Of a stretch of 64,000 nucleotides of DNA, positions 52,472-62,072 are shown piece by piece. Position 1 is the first letter of the stretch; each line of letters begins with the position of its first letter. The DNA is from Halapricum salinum (lineage in GTDB: Archaea; Halobacteriota; Halobacteria; Halobacteriales; Haloarculaceae), in NCBI RefSeq assembly GCF_004799665.1, contig NZ_CP031310.1, positions 240,887 through 304,886 on the forward strand. Direction: 5' to 3'. The notes beneath the pieces were generated by a model. The model had not been told where the DNA came from and made no database searches. It saw only the letters and a program-made list of their open reading frames with translations. The position numbers were made by a program, and so were the translations under genes.

Positions 52472-53623
52472 ATGGACGTCGCTATCGTCGCCGCGTCGAT
52501 GACAGATTTCGGCGAGCACGACAGCTGGATACGGGATCTACTGGCCGAGGCTGGCCAGTCGTGCCTCGACGCCGCGCCACTCGATCGGGAGGCGGTCGAA
52601 CACTGCTACGTCTCGAACATGGCCAGCGGCGAGTTCGAGGGGCAGACCGGCGTGATGAACGCGCTGGCACACGATCTCGGACTCATCGGGACCTACACCC
52701 AGCGCGTCGACCAGACGAGTGCTTCGGGCGGCGCGGGGGTCTACGCGGCCTGGCAGTCGATCGCCAGCGGCGCGAGCGACTGCACCCTCCTCGTCGGCGG
52801 CGAGAAGATGACCCACCGCTCGACCGGCGAGGCCACGGACGTCATCGCCTCGCTCACCCATCCTGTCGAGTACAAACACGGCGTGACGCTGCCGAGCTTT
52901 GCGGGACTGACCGCCCGCCGGTACATGGACCGCTTCGACGCACCGCGGGAGAGTCTCGCCGAAGTAGCGGTGAAGAACCACGCCCACGGCGCGATGAACC
53001 CCCACGCCCAGTTCCAGAGAGAGATCGACGTCCAGACGGTACTCGAGAGTCCGATCGTCGCCGACCCCCTGCGGCTGTACGACTTCTGCCCCATCACCGA
53101 CGGCGCGGCGGGGTTGCTCTTCTGCCCAGTCGAGGTGGCCGCAGAACACACGGACGACTACGTCGTCGTCTCGGGAATCGCAGGGGCGACCGACACCCAC
53201 GTCGTCCACGAGCGCGCCGAGCCGACGTGGATGGCAGGCGTCGCCGAAAGCGGTGACGAGGCACTGGCGATGGCCGACCGCGAAATCGACGCGGTCGACG
53301 TCGCGGAACTGCACGACATGTTCACCATCCTCGAAGTGCTACAACTGGAAGCCCTGGGGATCGCCGAGCGGGGGGAGGGCTGGCAACTGGCTCGGGAGGG
53401 TGTGACGACGCTCGACGGCGACCTGCCGGTCAATCCCTCGGGCGGACTCAAGTCCAAGGGCCATCCCCTCGGAGCAAGTGGCGTCGCACAGGTGGTCGAA
53501 TTGTACGAGCAGCTGCTCGGCGGCGCGGGCGAGCGGCAGGTCGACGCCGACGTCGCCCTGGCGTGTAACGTCGGGGGGTTCGGAAACTGCGTGACGACGA
53601 CGGTGCTGGAGGGGGCACGATGA
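52472..53623 (+). CDS. Thiolase-fold protein (acetyl-CoA acetyltransferase-like)
   Basis: 383 aa with thiolase layout: LLVGGEKMTHRS, AELHDMFTILEVL with the conserved His, PSGGLKSKGHPLGASG and NVGGFGNC at the end. The usual nucleophile loop (C-A/S-S-G-G) reads TSASGGAG, so the first Cys is Ser. It overlaps a DUF35 gene by ATGA, as in archaeal thiolase/HMG-CoA-synthase complexes. Substrate uncertain; may be inactive in the acyl-Cys step. Confidence 0.85.
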   Translation: MDVAIVAASMTDFGEHDSWIRDLLAEAGQSCLDAAPLDREAVEHCYVSNMASGEFEGQTGVMNALAHDLGLIGTYTQRVDQTSASGGAGVYAAWQSIASGASDCTLLVGGEKMTHRSTGEATDVIASLTHPVEYKHGVTLPSFAGLTARRYMDRFDAPRESLAEVAVKNHAHGAMNPHAQFQREIDVQTVLESPIVADPLRLYDFCPITDGAAGLLFCPVEVAAEHTDDYVVVSGIAGATDTHVVHERAEPTWMAGVAESGDEALAMADREIDAVDVAELHDMFTILEVLQLEALGIAERGEGWQLAREGVTTLDGDLPVNPSGGLKSKGHPLGASGVAQVVELYEQLLGGAGERQVDADVALACNVGGFGNCVTTTVLEGAR

Positions 53624-54021
53624 GCGACAATGCGGCGAGTGGGGACGAGAACGACCGGCCCGGCCTACTCGCTCACCGCTGTCCGAACGGCCACCTCACG
53701 TATCCCGGCCACCCGTGCTGTCCGGAGTGTGGCGAGACCCAGACCGAGACGGTCGATCTGTCCGATCGAGTTGGTGAGGTCGTCACCTGGACCGAGAGTA
53801 CGGCCACGCCGCCCGGCGTTCGCGAGCCGAACACGCTCGCGATTGTCGTCTTCGAGGTCGACGACCAACAGGTGCGTGCGATCGGTCAAGTAGCGGGGAC
53901 AGTCGAGATCGGTGACACGGTCGAAGCGGTCTACGTCGAACAGTTGCGCGACCCCGAGGCGGGGATCCGCGAGCCGGACAGTCAACGCTGGGACGGCTAT
54001 CGGTTCCGCCGCGTCGATTAG
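53620..54021 (+). CDS. DUF35 zinc-ribbon/OB-fold partner of thiolase
   Basis: 133 aa. A rubredoxin-like ribbon (HRCPNGH...CCPECG) then an OB fold (VVTWTESTAT, VVFEVDDQQVRAIG). In archaea DUF35 links acetoacetyl-CoA thiolase and HMG-CoA synthase and channels the CoA intermediate. Coupled to the thiolase gene by a 4-nt overlap. Its end overlaps the convergent 159-aa gene by 4 nt. Confidence 0.88.
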   Translation: MSDNAASGDENDRPGLLAHRCPNGHLTYPGHPCCPECGETQTETVDLSDRVGEVVTWTESTATPPGVREPNTLAIVVFEVDDQQVRAIGQVAGTVEIGDTVEAVYVEQLRDPEAGIREPDSQRWDGYRFRRVD

Positions 54022-54497
54022 GGCGTCAGTTCTGACCGGGTACGTTCACGGCCGGTCATGGCAGTCTCGTCGGCCCGGATCCGGTCGATCGCGTCGGCGA
54101 TCGTCCGCACGCCGTCGTCGTCACGGTGGGGATAGACCACTTCGAGATCGTCGTCTCGGGTGATCGCCAGACACGCGACCGGCAAGACGAGGGCGTCACA
54201 GGGGTCGCCACTCGTCCAGCTATAACAGCGCCGCGTTTCGAAACACGGGTCGAGCGAAACGTCGACCTGTCTCGCCCAGGCCGAAAACGCCGAATAGACG
54301 TGCTCGACGACCGAGTCGGTCGCTTCGTCGTCGGTCAGTTCGACCTTGGCCGGCCAGCGGGTCACGCCGACGGTCCAGCCGCGGGCGTCTACCAGAGCCT
54401 CCAGTTCCGACTGGAGGGCGTCGAGTCTGGCGCGAGTGGGGTCGGGGAGGTGTGTTCGGACGTACAGTTCGAGGTGGACATCGGTGGATGGTGTCAT
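54018..54497 (-). CDS. Unknown haloarchaeal protein, paralogue 1
   Basis: 159 aa, paralogous to the next gene: both have an N-terminal beta strand (LELYVRTHLPDPTRARLD), an aromatic helix (FSAWARQVDVSLDP.F), CYSWTSGDPC and LVLPVACLAITRDDDLEVVYPH. No enzyme motif. I do not know the function. Confidence 0.75.
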   Translation of the reverse strand: MTPSTDVHLELYVRTHLPDPTRARLDALQSELEALVDARGWTVGVTRWPAKVELTDDEATDSVVEHVYSAFSAWARQVDVSLDPCFETRRCYSWTSGDPCDALVLPVACLAITRDDDLEVVYPHRDDDGVRTIADAIDRIRADETAMTGRERTRSELTP

Positions 54498-54543
54498 GCG
54501 TGCTGGTGGTGTGGGACGTTCGAAACGCGCGAGTTGAGTGCGG

Positions 54544-55008
54544 TCAGTCGGCCGTTCCCGACTCCGGGGTCGAGGGAAGCGAGTCGTGAACGGGCCCCGA
54601 GAGTGCAGCGAGACCGTCCGCGACCGTCCGTGGTTCGGCCCCGACGTGCGGGTAGACTGCCTCGATCTCGTCGCCGTCGTAGACGGCCAGGCAGACGACT
54701 GGGACCACCAGCGATTGCTCGCACTCGCCAGTCACCATCGAGTAACACGCCCGGCTGTCGAATCCGGGCGAAAGTTGGACGCCAGCGTCTCGGGCCCACT
54801 CACGAAACGAGACATAGCGCGACTCCGCGGCGTCGAACGACTGGTGTTTCGACCAGCGATAGCGTGCGTAGGAGTCGATCTCCGAGGCCGCTACCAGCTG
54901 GTCGAGTCGTGCCGAGAGCCGCTCCAGACGGCTCTCGACCGGTTCCGGGAGGTCGTCTCTGACGACCAGTTCGACACGCCGCTGCCCGCCGCGAGTGGTC
55001 TCGGGCAT
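54544..55008 (-). CDS. Unknown haloarchaeal protein, paralogue 2
   Basis: 154 aa, the tandem copy upstream of paralogue 1 (46-bp gap). Shared points: VELVVRDDLPEPV, FREWARDAGVQLSPGF, ACYSMVTGEC and LVVPVVCLAVYDGDEIEAVYPH. Two conserved Cys and a final strand. Similarity is clear but distant, so the duplication is old. Function unknown. Confidence 0.75.
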   Translation of the reverse strand: MPETTRGGQRRVELVVRDDLPEPVESRLERLSARLDQLVAASEIDSYARYRWSKHQSFDAAESRYVSFREWARDAGVQLSPGFDSRACYSMVTGECEQSLVVPVVCLAVYDGDEIEAVYPHVGAEPRTVADGLAALSGPVHDSLPSTPESGTAD

Positions 55009-55062
55009 GGGTACGTCTAGCCAGCACGTCTACAATAATAAATCATTATTGTCTATATTTGA

Positions 55063-55587
55063 CTATTCGTCGTCGCTGTCGACCTGGTCCTTGATCGACC
55101 GGAGTTCGGCTTCGACGTCGACACTGGGGCCAGTTTCGAGGGTGTCGAGTTCCTCGTCAGTGAGTCGATCCTGGATCTCCTGCTGGAGAGTACGGGCGTC
55201 GTCGAGGAGTTCGCGCGCTTCGCTGTCCGGCGGCTCGGCCGCGAGCGCCGACTGTGCCTCGGCGAGCGCGTCGTCCAATCGTGCGAGCGCAGCCGCGCCG
55301 AGTTCGCTCGCGCGGTCGGCCGCCGCAGTACCCCGCGACTCGCTCGCCTCGGCCGTTCGCAGCGTCCGCTGGAGGAGTCTGAGTGCGCGGACGTTCGTCT
55401 CCAGCAGCAAGATGATCCCCGGAATCGCCACGTCGGTGGTGAACTGCCGCAGTTCGTCGGCCCGGGGCGGCCGCGGGACCAGTGGCGGTCGCCGCGACCG
55501 CTCCAGTTCACGCTGGAGTCGGTCGAGACGGTCGGTGAGTGCAGCCAGTTGCTGGTCGACTGATGGCGGGGACTCCTCGTCGCTCAT
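55063..55587 (-). CDS. Coiled-coil haloarchaeal protein
   Basis: 174 aa. A basic-acidic N-terminal helix (QQLAALTDRLDRLQRELERS), a Pro/Arg break, a hydrophobic amphipathic part (FTTDVAIPGIILLLE) that could touch membrane, then long Ala/Glu coiled coil. No catalytic motif. Function unknown. Confidence 0.7.
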   Translation of the reverse strand: MSDEESPPSVDQQLAALTDRLDRLQRELERSRRPPLVPRPPRADELRQFTTDVAIPGIILLLETNVRALRLLQRTLRTAEASESRGTAAADRASELGAAALARLDDALAEAQSALAAEPPDSEARELLDDARTLQQEIQDRLTDEELDTLETGPSVDVEAELRSIKDQVDSDDE

Positions 55588-55656
55588 ACTGGATCGTTCG
55601 GGAGACGACCGCTAAAATACCGGTGGTCGATCCGTCCTGCGAGCCCCGCAGCGACA

Positions 55657-56250
55657 CTAGCTGATGAATTCGTTGTCGCGCCAGTCGACGCCGTTCTTGC
55701 CCTGATCCTCTTTCGGGTCTTCGGTGACGGTGATCGTCGCCGGACGCTCTTCACCGTCGACGATCCGAACGGCTTCGAGTTCGTCGTCTTCGTTGGCGAC
55801 GATAGCCGTCAGCGTCCCCTTCTCGGCGATCCGGGCGATCTGACAGAGAACGGTGAACATCGGGTACTGGACGGCCGTGTTCTGGAGGACAGTCTCGCGG
55901 TCGCCTTTGAAGCAGGCGTACTCGACGAGTTCGGATTCGATCTCCTCTTCTTCCTCTTCGAGCGCACCCCACTGCGGGCCGCCGCCCATCGAGGACCCCG
56001 GTCCTTCCATCTCTTCGGGGTCTTCCTCGTAGACGCGGTTCTCGGTGACGCTGGCCTTGAGCTGAGCCGTCGGGGTGTACTTGCTCATCTCCTGGTCGGC
56101 GGCGACGGCACTCAGGATGAGCGTGTTGTTCCGACGGGTGATGTCGACGTCTGTGATCTCTTCGGGGAGGTCTGGATCCTCGAAGTGATCGTAGACATCT
56201 TCGAGTGGCAGTTCGAGTGTCGAATGGAGTCGGTATACGCGGCTGGACAT
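55657..56250 (-). CDS. Conserved haloarchaeal protein (DUF7110-like)
   Basis: 197 aa from the ATG at 56248-56250 (MSSRVYRLHSTLEL); the longer frame to 56406 passes through an AT-rich promoter. Starts with a strand-helix pattern (HSTLELPLEDVYDHFEDPDL), then an acidic middle with a Glu run. I recall a haloarchaeal family of this shape, DUF7110, but cannot confirm it. Function unknown. Confidence 0.75.
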   Translation of the reverse strand: MSSRVYRLHSTLELPLEDVYDHFEDPDLPEEITDVDITRRNNTLILSAVAADQEMSKYTPTAQLKASVTENRVYEEDPEEMEGPGSSMGGGPQWGALEEEEEEIESELVEYACFKGDRETVLQNTAVQYPMFTVLCQIARIAEKGTLTAIVANEDDELEAVRIVDGEERPATITVTEDPKEDQGKNGVDWRDNEFIS

Positions 56251-56462
56251 AGTTGGTGATGGGGGATGTGCGGTCACGCCGGGCCGCTGGCGCTGGTAGT
56301 CGTCTCTGTATAGGATACCATCGCTTATATGGCCTGCTCTTTTTGATGTGGCGTGCCAACACGGAACAGATATCGATCCGACGCGGGGCAGTATGACCCA
56401 CGTCACCGGGTGAGCGACGGCTTACCTGATAATTATGTGTGCCCGCCGGATAGGATAGGCCG

Positions 56463-57497
56463 ATGAGCGAGCACTATCAGGTCACGGTCGTCGGCGGCGG
56501 TCCCGCCGGCCTGACGACCGCGCTGTACACGACCCGCCTCGGACACGACACGGCCATGATCAACCGCGGTGGCGGTCGCGCGGCGATGATGAAAGACACC
56601 CACAACGTCATCGGCGTTACCGAGGACGTCTCGGGCAACGAGTTCCTCCAGACTGCGATCGAGCAGATTCAAGAATACGGTGCGGACTACTACCGCGATT
56701 TCGTCCAGTCCGCAGAGCGCCTCGACGACGGCCGCTTCCGGCTGGAGGCCGGTGACGTCACCGTCGAGACCGACGCGGTCGTCCTGGCGACGGGCTTCAG
56801 CGACAAACGCCCCGATCCACCTCTTCCGCGCACTGGCGCAGGGCTGCACTACTGTCTGCACTGCGACGCTTACATGTTTGTCGACGAACCGGTCTACGTG
56901 ATGGGCCACAGCGACTCGGTCGCCTACGTCGCGATGATCATGCTCAACTTCACCGACGAGGTCGACATCCTCCTGCGCGGCGACGAGCCGACGTGGTCGG
57001 CCGAGACCCAGGCGATGGTCGAGGCCCACCCGATCGACGTCATCGACACCGAGATCGAAAGTGTCGAGAACGGCGCGGACGGCTGGCTCGAAGCCATCGA
57101 GTTCGAAGATGGGACCCGGCGAGAGTACCGCGGCGGCTTCGCGATGTACGGCTCGGAGTTCAATACCGAACTGGCCGAACAGCTCGGCTGTGATCTCACC
57201 GACAGCGGCGAGATCGAGGTCGGCGACCACGGGAAGACCAGCGTCGAGAACGTCTGGGCCGTCGGCGACGTCACCCCGGGACACAACCAGATCCCGGTCG
57301 CGATGGGCCAGGGCGCGAAAGCCGGAATCGACATCCACTACGATCTCCGAACCTTCCCGATGTCAGTCGAGGAGATCGAGGCGCGCGGTGGACTCTCGAA
57401 AGACGACGTGCCGGCGATTTCGGATCGGCTCCGCGAGCGCGCGGCGGCCCACGAGGGCGGGCCCGGCGAAGAAGAGCAGGCCGCAGCCGACGACTGA
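56463..57497 (+). CDS. Thioredoxin-reductase-like flavoprotein
   Basis: 344 aa. FAD site VTVVGGGPAGLTTALYTT, redox pair YCLHCDAY (CxxC), an NADPH-site-like VYVMGHSDSVAY with fewer glycines than normal, and VWAVGDVTPGHNQIPVAMGQG at the FAD end. It probably reduces a thioredoxin-like protein; the changed NAD(P) loop may change the donor (NADH, ferredoxin or none). Acidic C-terminus. It is convergent with the DUF5305 gene. Confidence 0.9.
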   Translation: MSEHYQVTVVGGGPAGLTTALYTTRLGHDTAMINRGGGRAAMMKDTHNVIGVTEDVSGNEFLQTAIEQIQEYGADYYRDFVQSAERLDDGRFRLEAGDVTVETDAVVLATGFSDKRPDPPLPRTGAGLHYCLHCDAYMFVDEPVYVMGHSDSVAYVAMIMLNFTDEVDILLRGDEPTWSAETQAMVEAHPIDVIDTEIESVENGADGWLEAIEFEDGTRREYRGGFAMYGSEFNTELAEQLGCDLTDSGEIEVGDHGKTSVENVWAVGDVTPGHNQIPVAMGQGAKAGIDIHYDLRTFPMSVEEIEARGGLSKDDVPAISDRLRERAAAHEGGPGEEEQAAADD

Positions 57498-57499
57498 CG

Positions 57500-58963
57500 T
57501 CACGTCTCCTCGGCGTCGCTTTCACTGTCGTCATCTGCGCCCGCAGCGTCGGCATCGCTGTCGTCTTCGCCTGCCCGGCCGACGTCTTTTTCGTGACTGT
57601 GCGTCTCGTCAACATCGCTTTGGCCGCTGTTCGACTCGACAGTCTCGTTGTCGTTCGCGGATTCGTCACTCGTTGACGCACCGTCACTACCGAGGTCGGC
57701 GCGGTGGCGGAGCCGCTCGAAGACTGACTGGGCGTCGCCGTCAGCGTCGGCTTCCTGCGTGGCCTCGTCGTCTCGCGCCTGTTCGGACGCCCGTTCTGCG
57801 TCCGTCTCCGAGTCGGTCAGGCTGGCGACTGCGTCGCTCGGCTCGAGCAGGTCGTCGGCCGCCGACAGCGTCGGTGCGTCGTAGTAGTAGACGACGTCGC
57901 CGTCCAGCACGAGATAGGACTCGTCGTCTGCCACCTCGATCACGCGGCGGTCGGTGTCGATCGCGAGATCGACCAGCCCGGAGAGACTCGTCGTCTCGAT
58001 ACTGGTATCGGCGTCCTCGACACGACCAGCCGGGAATCGAGCTTCAGAGATCCACTCGTCGAACTCCGCGCGATCGGCGCGATAGTCGAGGTACGCGTGT
58101 TCGCGTTCGGTGACCAGTAGCAGTCCGCTGTAGCGGCCGTATCCCAGGCCGATCAGCCCGACCACCCCGACGAATAGCGCCAGCGGTCCGCCGTATCGCC
58201 ACAGGGGACCCGGCGGGACCATAACCTCCTCTCGGTCCCGGACAGTTCGCTCACCCCGTTCCACGACCGGACCGCTGTCGTTCACGCGATAGAGGTCGTT
58301 CTCTATCGTCAGTGGCAACCGATAGGTCCGGTTGGTCTCGACTGGCTGTCCGCTGCGAGTGCCGTCGAGTTGGACTCTCGTGACGAACGTCGTCTCGATG
58401 GTGCCGGCCGATGTCCCGAGTTCGGTCTGGATCTGCTCGATCTCTCTCTCGAGCCGGGAGACGTTCTGCGCGAACGACTGCCGGAGCGTCTCGCCCGGCG
58501 CGAGCGTCGCCGTAGTCTTCTCGAGTGGGCGCTCGATCCGCCAGTAGTCTCGCTGTGTCACCTGGCCCCCGTCCGCGACTGACCGGACCACCAGCGTCGT
58601 CGATGCCTCTGCAGTGAGTTCGCCGCTGTCGGAAGTGTAGTTGTAGACGAACGATCCGTTCAGTCTGGGCGCGATCTTCCGGAAGTACGCCGAGCGGTTC
58701 TCCAGCGTCTCCCCGACGTCGAAGACTCGCGTGTCGTTGATGACGGTCGCCTGGTGGGCGAACTGCCCGGTCGACGTCCAGGTCACCTCCGTGTCGACCG
58801 TCGTCTCCGTCCGTTCGTTCGTCTGCCCGTACGCCCCGTACGTCATAAAAACGCCCAGTCCGACCAGCGCGACGAGTACGACGACCACGACTGCGACGTT
58901 CTCATCAGCGACTGCACGGACGCGAAGTCCCCCGTCGTCCATCGTGTCACTCGTTCTTGTCAT
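57500..58963 (-). CDS. DUF5305-like membrane protein of surface cluster
   Basis: 487 aa from the ATG at 58961-58963; GTG at 58969 and ATG at 58942 also fit. An N-terminal helix (VVVVVLVALVGLGVFMTYG), a large extracellular beta region with Tyr/Thr-rich strands, a second helix (GPLALFVGVVGLIGLGYG), then a cytoplasmic acidic tail. It lies with SipW-like, rhomboid and PT-rich genes; such DUF5305 genes occur with signal peptidase in haloarchaea. Confidence 0.8.
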   Translation of the reverse strand: MTRTSDTMDDGGLRVRAVADENVAVVVVVLVALVGLGVFMTYGAYGQTNERTETTVDTEVTWTSTGQFAHQATVINDTRVFDVGETLENRSAYFRKIAPRLNGSFVYNYTSDSGELTAEASTTLVVRSVADGGQVTQRDYWRIERPLEKTTATLAPGETLRQSFAQNVSRLEREIEQIQTELGTSAGTIETTFVTRVQLDGTRSGQPVETNRTYRLPLTIENDLYRVNDSGPVVERGERTVRDREEVMVPPGPLWRYGGPLALFVGVVGLIGLGYGRYSGLLLVTEREHAYLDYRADRAEFDEWISEARFPAGRVEDADTSIETTSLSGLVDLAIDTDRRVIEVADDESYLVLDGDVVYYYDAPTLSAADDLLEPSDAVASLTDSETDAERASEQARDDEATQEADADGDAQSVFERLRHRADLGSDGASTSDESANDNETVESNSGQSDVDETHSHEKDVGRAGEDDSDADAAGADDDSESDAEET

Positions 58964-59022
58964 CCCCACTAATCGATTCCGTATTCTTTCTCGAATCTAC
59001 CTGTGAGGAGAACTATTCGCAT

Positions 59023-60168
59023 CTATCTGAATCGTGCGAGCAAGCGGTCGGTCGCAGTGGGTCCGTCTCTGGATCGCCTGCGGACGCGTCCAGTCCCGAC
59101 CAGCGTGACGCCGACGACGTAGAAGGGGACGCCGATTAGCGCGTCGATGACGACGATAGGTACCCACGGATGGATAGCGTACAACGATTCGACGTGTGAC
59201 TGCGGGAGCAAGGCCAGATATCGATGTTCGGTGAGAAACAGCCGGTAGGAGCCTGTCTCGGGCGGTGCAGTGAGCGTGAGAGTCCCGTTTCGGTAGTCGG
59301 TGCCGCCGACCCGGAACCGCTCTGGTTCGATGTCGACGTTCTCGCTTCCCTCCTCGAAGAACACGTAGACGGGGACCTGTCCCCCGTTGCCGACAGTGAA
59401 CTGCAGTGTTTCGCTGGTCCCCTGCTGGATGATGTCAGAGCGCTCGGACGCGAACTCCGAACTGATGACCTGATAGGACTGCGGGCCGGCGGGCGCGACC
59501 ATCGTCGCCGTCGCCGCCAGGACGAGCGCTGCGGCCATCACTCCGATCAGTAGACGGGCACTGAGCCCGCTGTCACGTTCGCGGCCCCTGTCGCGACGCC
59601 TGTCGTTGCTGAGGTAGACGTCGAGGGCGTACAGGACGACAGTCAGCCCGAAGATGAGATAGGCGATGCCCTGCGTACCGAGCAACGCCCGAGAGCCGAA
59701 CAGCTGTGCGAGCCGGAGCTGCAGCGTCTCCAGAACCCCCTGGACGCCCTCGACGACGGTGCCCAGATACGGGATGACAATCGGGTCAGATCCGGGTTGC
59801 CAGGCGACTGCGACTATCTGCTCGCGCTTGACCGGCGGCTCCCCGCTGTCCTGGTCGGTAAAGGGGTTGTTGTCCCCGCGCGTGATGAACCCCTGGTCGG
59901 TCTCACCGACGATCCGGTGGGTCGTCAGCCCGCCGCCCTCGATCTGCTCGGCGTCGAAGACGACCACGTCACCCTCTTCGACTGGTCCGGCGACTGCGGC
60001 GGGGACGGCGACGAACCCGTCGCCGGTCTGGATGGTCGGCGCCATGCTCTCGCTGGTGACGTAGCTCAACAGCACTGGCTGGCCGAGTACCTGCCCTACC
60101 AGTAACCCGAGAACGACGACCACGAGTATCGCTCCCACGCTCTTCTTGAGCACACCCCGCCAGTCCAT
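59023..60168 (-). CDS. SipW-like archaeal type I signal peptidase
   Basis: 381 aa. N-terminal membrane helix, then SYVTSESMAPTIQTGD with catalytic Ser, LTTHRIVGET with the His that replaces Lys in archaeal/ER enzymes, and ITRGDNNPFTDQD with the Asp. Four or more further helices and a soluble beta domain follow, much longer than a plain signal peptidase. Likely serves the neighbouring exported PT-rich/DUF proteins. Confidence 0.9.
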   Translation of the reverse strand: MDWRGVLKKSVGAILVVVVLGLLVGQVLGQPVLLSYVTSESMAPTIQTGDGFVAVPAAVAGPVEEGDVVVFDAEQIEGGGLTTHRIVGETDQGFITRGDNNPFTDQDSGEPPVKREQIVAVAWQPGSDPIVIPYLGTVVEGVQGVLETLQLRLAQLFGSRALLGTQGIAYLIFGLTVVLYALDVYLSNDRRRDRGRERDSGLSARLLIGVMAAALVLAATATMVAPAGPQSYQVISSEFASERSDIIQQGTSETLQFTVGNGGQVPVYVFFEEGSENVDIEPERFRVGGTDYRNGTLTLTAPPETGSYRLFLTEHRYLALLPQSHVESLYAIHPWVPIVVIDALIGVPFYVVGVTLVGTGRVRRRSRDGPTATDRLLARFR

Positions 60169-60227
60169 CGTGCAGTCGTTATGTCCCAGTTGATAAATAA
60201 TTGAGGGGATTCGCGTCGGTGAGCCGT

Positions 60228-61139
60228 TTACAGCGTGTGATAGACGTACGTCGAGATGAACCCGAGTGCGTACCCGACGAAGTGGACGTAGAGGTTGAAC
60301 ACCCGCTGTCCGGCGATCGGGTCGACCGGGAACGTCACGAACGGCATCGCGACGAGTACCAGCAGAGCGACGATGGTCAGATCAGCTCGGCTGCCGCGCT
60401 CGAACGCCCGTCTGGCGCTAGCTCTGAGTCGCTCATACGAGCCGGAACCCGACAGCGAGTAGAACACGATGACGAGCAGCAACAGCACGACTACTTCCGC
60501 TAGCGTCGCGACGAGGACCCACGTGACGGAGGCAGGAGCACCGTCGACGGCGACAGTGACGGGATTCGCGACGACGGCCCTGAGCAACTGAACTGTCGCA
60601 AGCAGAAGTCCGAGAAAGAACAGCAGGGGTGCGGCAGTGCGCGTATCTCCGAGTTGCAGCCGAGTCGTAGCGTGTTTTGCCACGACCAGTGGCAGGTAGC
60701 CGTAGTAGGCCATCAGGACACCCGAGAATCCGAAGGTGACGCCGCTGCGGAGGATTGTGAGATTGAGATACGACAGCAAAATGGGGCTGCTCGCCAGCAG
60801 GGCGACGAATACGACGCGAAACTCCCAGTCGTCGCCGGCGTCGAGACTCAGCGCGTACAGGATCGGAACGACCAGCGTGTATCCGACGAGATTGAACAGT
60901 AGATGGCCGCTATCGAAGTGGACGAACGGGGCGGTAAACGCCGTTGGAATCGACGGGGTCGTGTACTGGAACACGAGCGTCCCTCGAGTCGCCGGGGAAA
61001 GTGCAAAGACGCCGAGTATCGCGACCGGAACGCTCGCGAGCAGCAGGACGTCGACCGGATGGAATCCGCGCCGCAACGCCTGCCACAGCGATTCGTCGGT
61101 CTCGAGCGTGTCCTCAGCCATCCGATTCAGGTTGGCCAT
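60228..61139 (-). CDS. Rhomboid-like membrane protein
   Basis: 303 aa from the ATG at 61137-61139 (61121 also fits). About seven helices. HFDSGHLLFNL (His...Asn), TFGFSGVLMAYYGY with GxSG serine and VHFVGYALGF with the His. So an active rhomboid protease is plausible. In the same leftward cluster as the signal peptidase. A second rhomboid is at 16775-17635. Confidence 0.82.
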   Translation of the reverse strand: MANLNRMAEDTLETDESLWQALRRGFHPVDVLLLASVPVAILGVFALSPATRGTLVFQYTTPSIPTAFTAPFVHFDSGHLLFNLVGYTLVVPILYALSLDAGDDWEFRVVFVALLASSPILLSYLNLTILRSGVTFGFSGVLMAYYGYLPLVVAKHATTRLQLGDTRTAAPLLFFLGLLLATVQLLRAVVANPVTVAVDGAPASVTWVLVATLAEVVVLLLLVIVFYSLSGSGSYERLRASARRAFERGSRADLTIVALLVLVAMPFVTFPVDPIAGQRVFNLYVHFVGYALGFISTYVYHTL

Positions 61140-61205
61140 CGGCCCCCGCTCCTGTATCCTTGGCGGTCGCGTCGCCACCGATTCGAGCAGCCCGGCACGC
61201 GTCCG

Positions 61206-62072
61206 TCACCGGGCCCGATACCGGCGATAGGCTGTCAGTGACGCCAGAGCGACCAACAGCAATATGAGCAGTCCCACGGCCCGCGTCGCATCGAGACTGC
61301 CGATCTCTGCGGGGAACCCACCGGAGTCGTCGTCGGTCGTCTGTGACTCGACCGGGTCCGTCGTGGAGTCGGTCGGCCCGACCGTGGTCGTCACGCTACT
61401 CGGCGGCCCCGTGGGTCCGTTTCCGGCCGTGGTGGTGACAGTCGGCTCTGGCGTCGGTTCCGGGGTCGGTTCCGGCGTCGGCTCTGGTGTTGGTTCCAGC
61501 GTCGGTTCCGGCGTGGGCGTGGGCGTCGGCTCTGGTGTTGGTTCCGGCGTCGGCTCTGGTGTTGGTTCCAGCGTCGGAGTCGGCGTTTCCTGTTCGACGT
61601 GAACAGTGAACCCGGAAACGCTCTCGACGTCGTGTTCGCCACGGGTGTCGACGAGGAGGCCGACGGCCACAGACTCCGCCGGCGACAACTCGATCATGTT
61701 CGTCGGCCCTTCGAGACTGTCGGCCGGATCGTCGTCGTGATAGAATCGGACGTCTTCCGCGTCGTCGGAGATCCAGATCCGCGCCGTCCCGGTTCCAGTA
61801 TTCGTGATCGTGAACACGCGATGGAGCGGCGTCCGCGAGCCGTCGGCGATACCGCCGCCGTCGAGATCCGGATTCGCACTGGAGAGCATGAGCTCGATCT
61901 CGCCCGCGTCGTTGATCACCGCATACCTGCCGTTTTGTCCGTCGGCCGGCGACATCTCGATGTCGACCTGATCGACGTCGTCGGTCCCCATCGACAGCGG
62001 GACCGCTCCCGTCGAGACGAGCATGGCTGTCGAGGCGACGAGCGCGGCGACGAGGAGGACAGTTCGGGTCAC
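61206..62072 (-). CDS. Exported PT-repeat protein (DUF1102-like)
   Basis: 288 aa, GTG start. Signal peptide LLVAALVASTAMLVSTGAV, then a beta domain with FTITNTGTGTARIWISDD, as in DUF1102/camelysin-like proteins, then a Pro-Thr-Glu repeat (EPTP units, about 165-218), likely cell-wall spacer or glycosylation site, and a C-terminal membrane helix with RRYRAR tail. Probably processed by the SipW-like enzyme next door. Confidence 0.85.
   Translation of the reverse strand: MTRTVLLVAALVASTAMLVSTGAVPLSMGTDDVDQVDIEMSPADGQNGRYAVINDAGEIELMLSSANPDLDGGGIADGSRTPLHRVFTITNTGTGTARIWISDDAEDVRFYHDDDPADSLEGPTNMIELSPAESVAVGLLVDTRGEHDVESVSGFTVHVEQETPTPTLEPTPEPTPEPTPEPTPTPTPEPTLEPTPEPTPEPTPEPTPEPTVTTTAGNGPTGPPSSVTTTVGPTDSTTDPVESQTTDDDSGGFPAEIGSLDATRAVGLLILLLVALASLTAYRRYRAR

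Noticed and set aside
57061-58113. 350-codon Arg-rich plus frame
   Set aside because: Runs out of frame through the reductase and DUF5305 genes.
61445-61570. GGT/GGC-rich tandem DNA repeat
   Set aside because: Explained by the Pro-Thr-Glu protein repeat of the exported PT protein on the minus strand.
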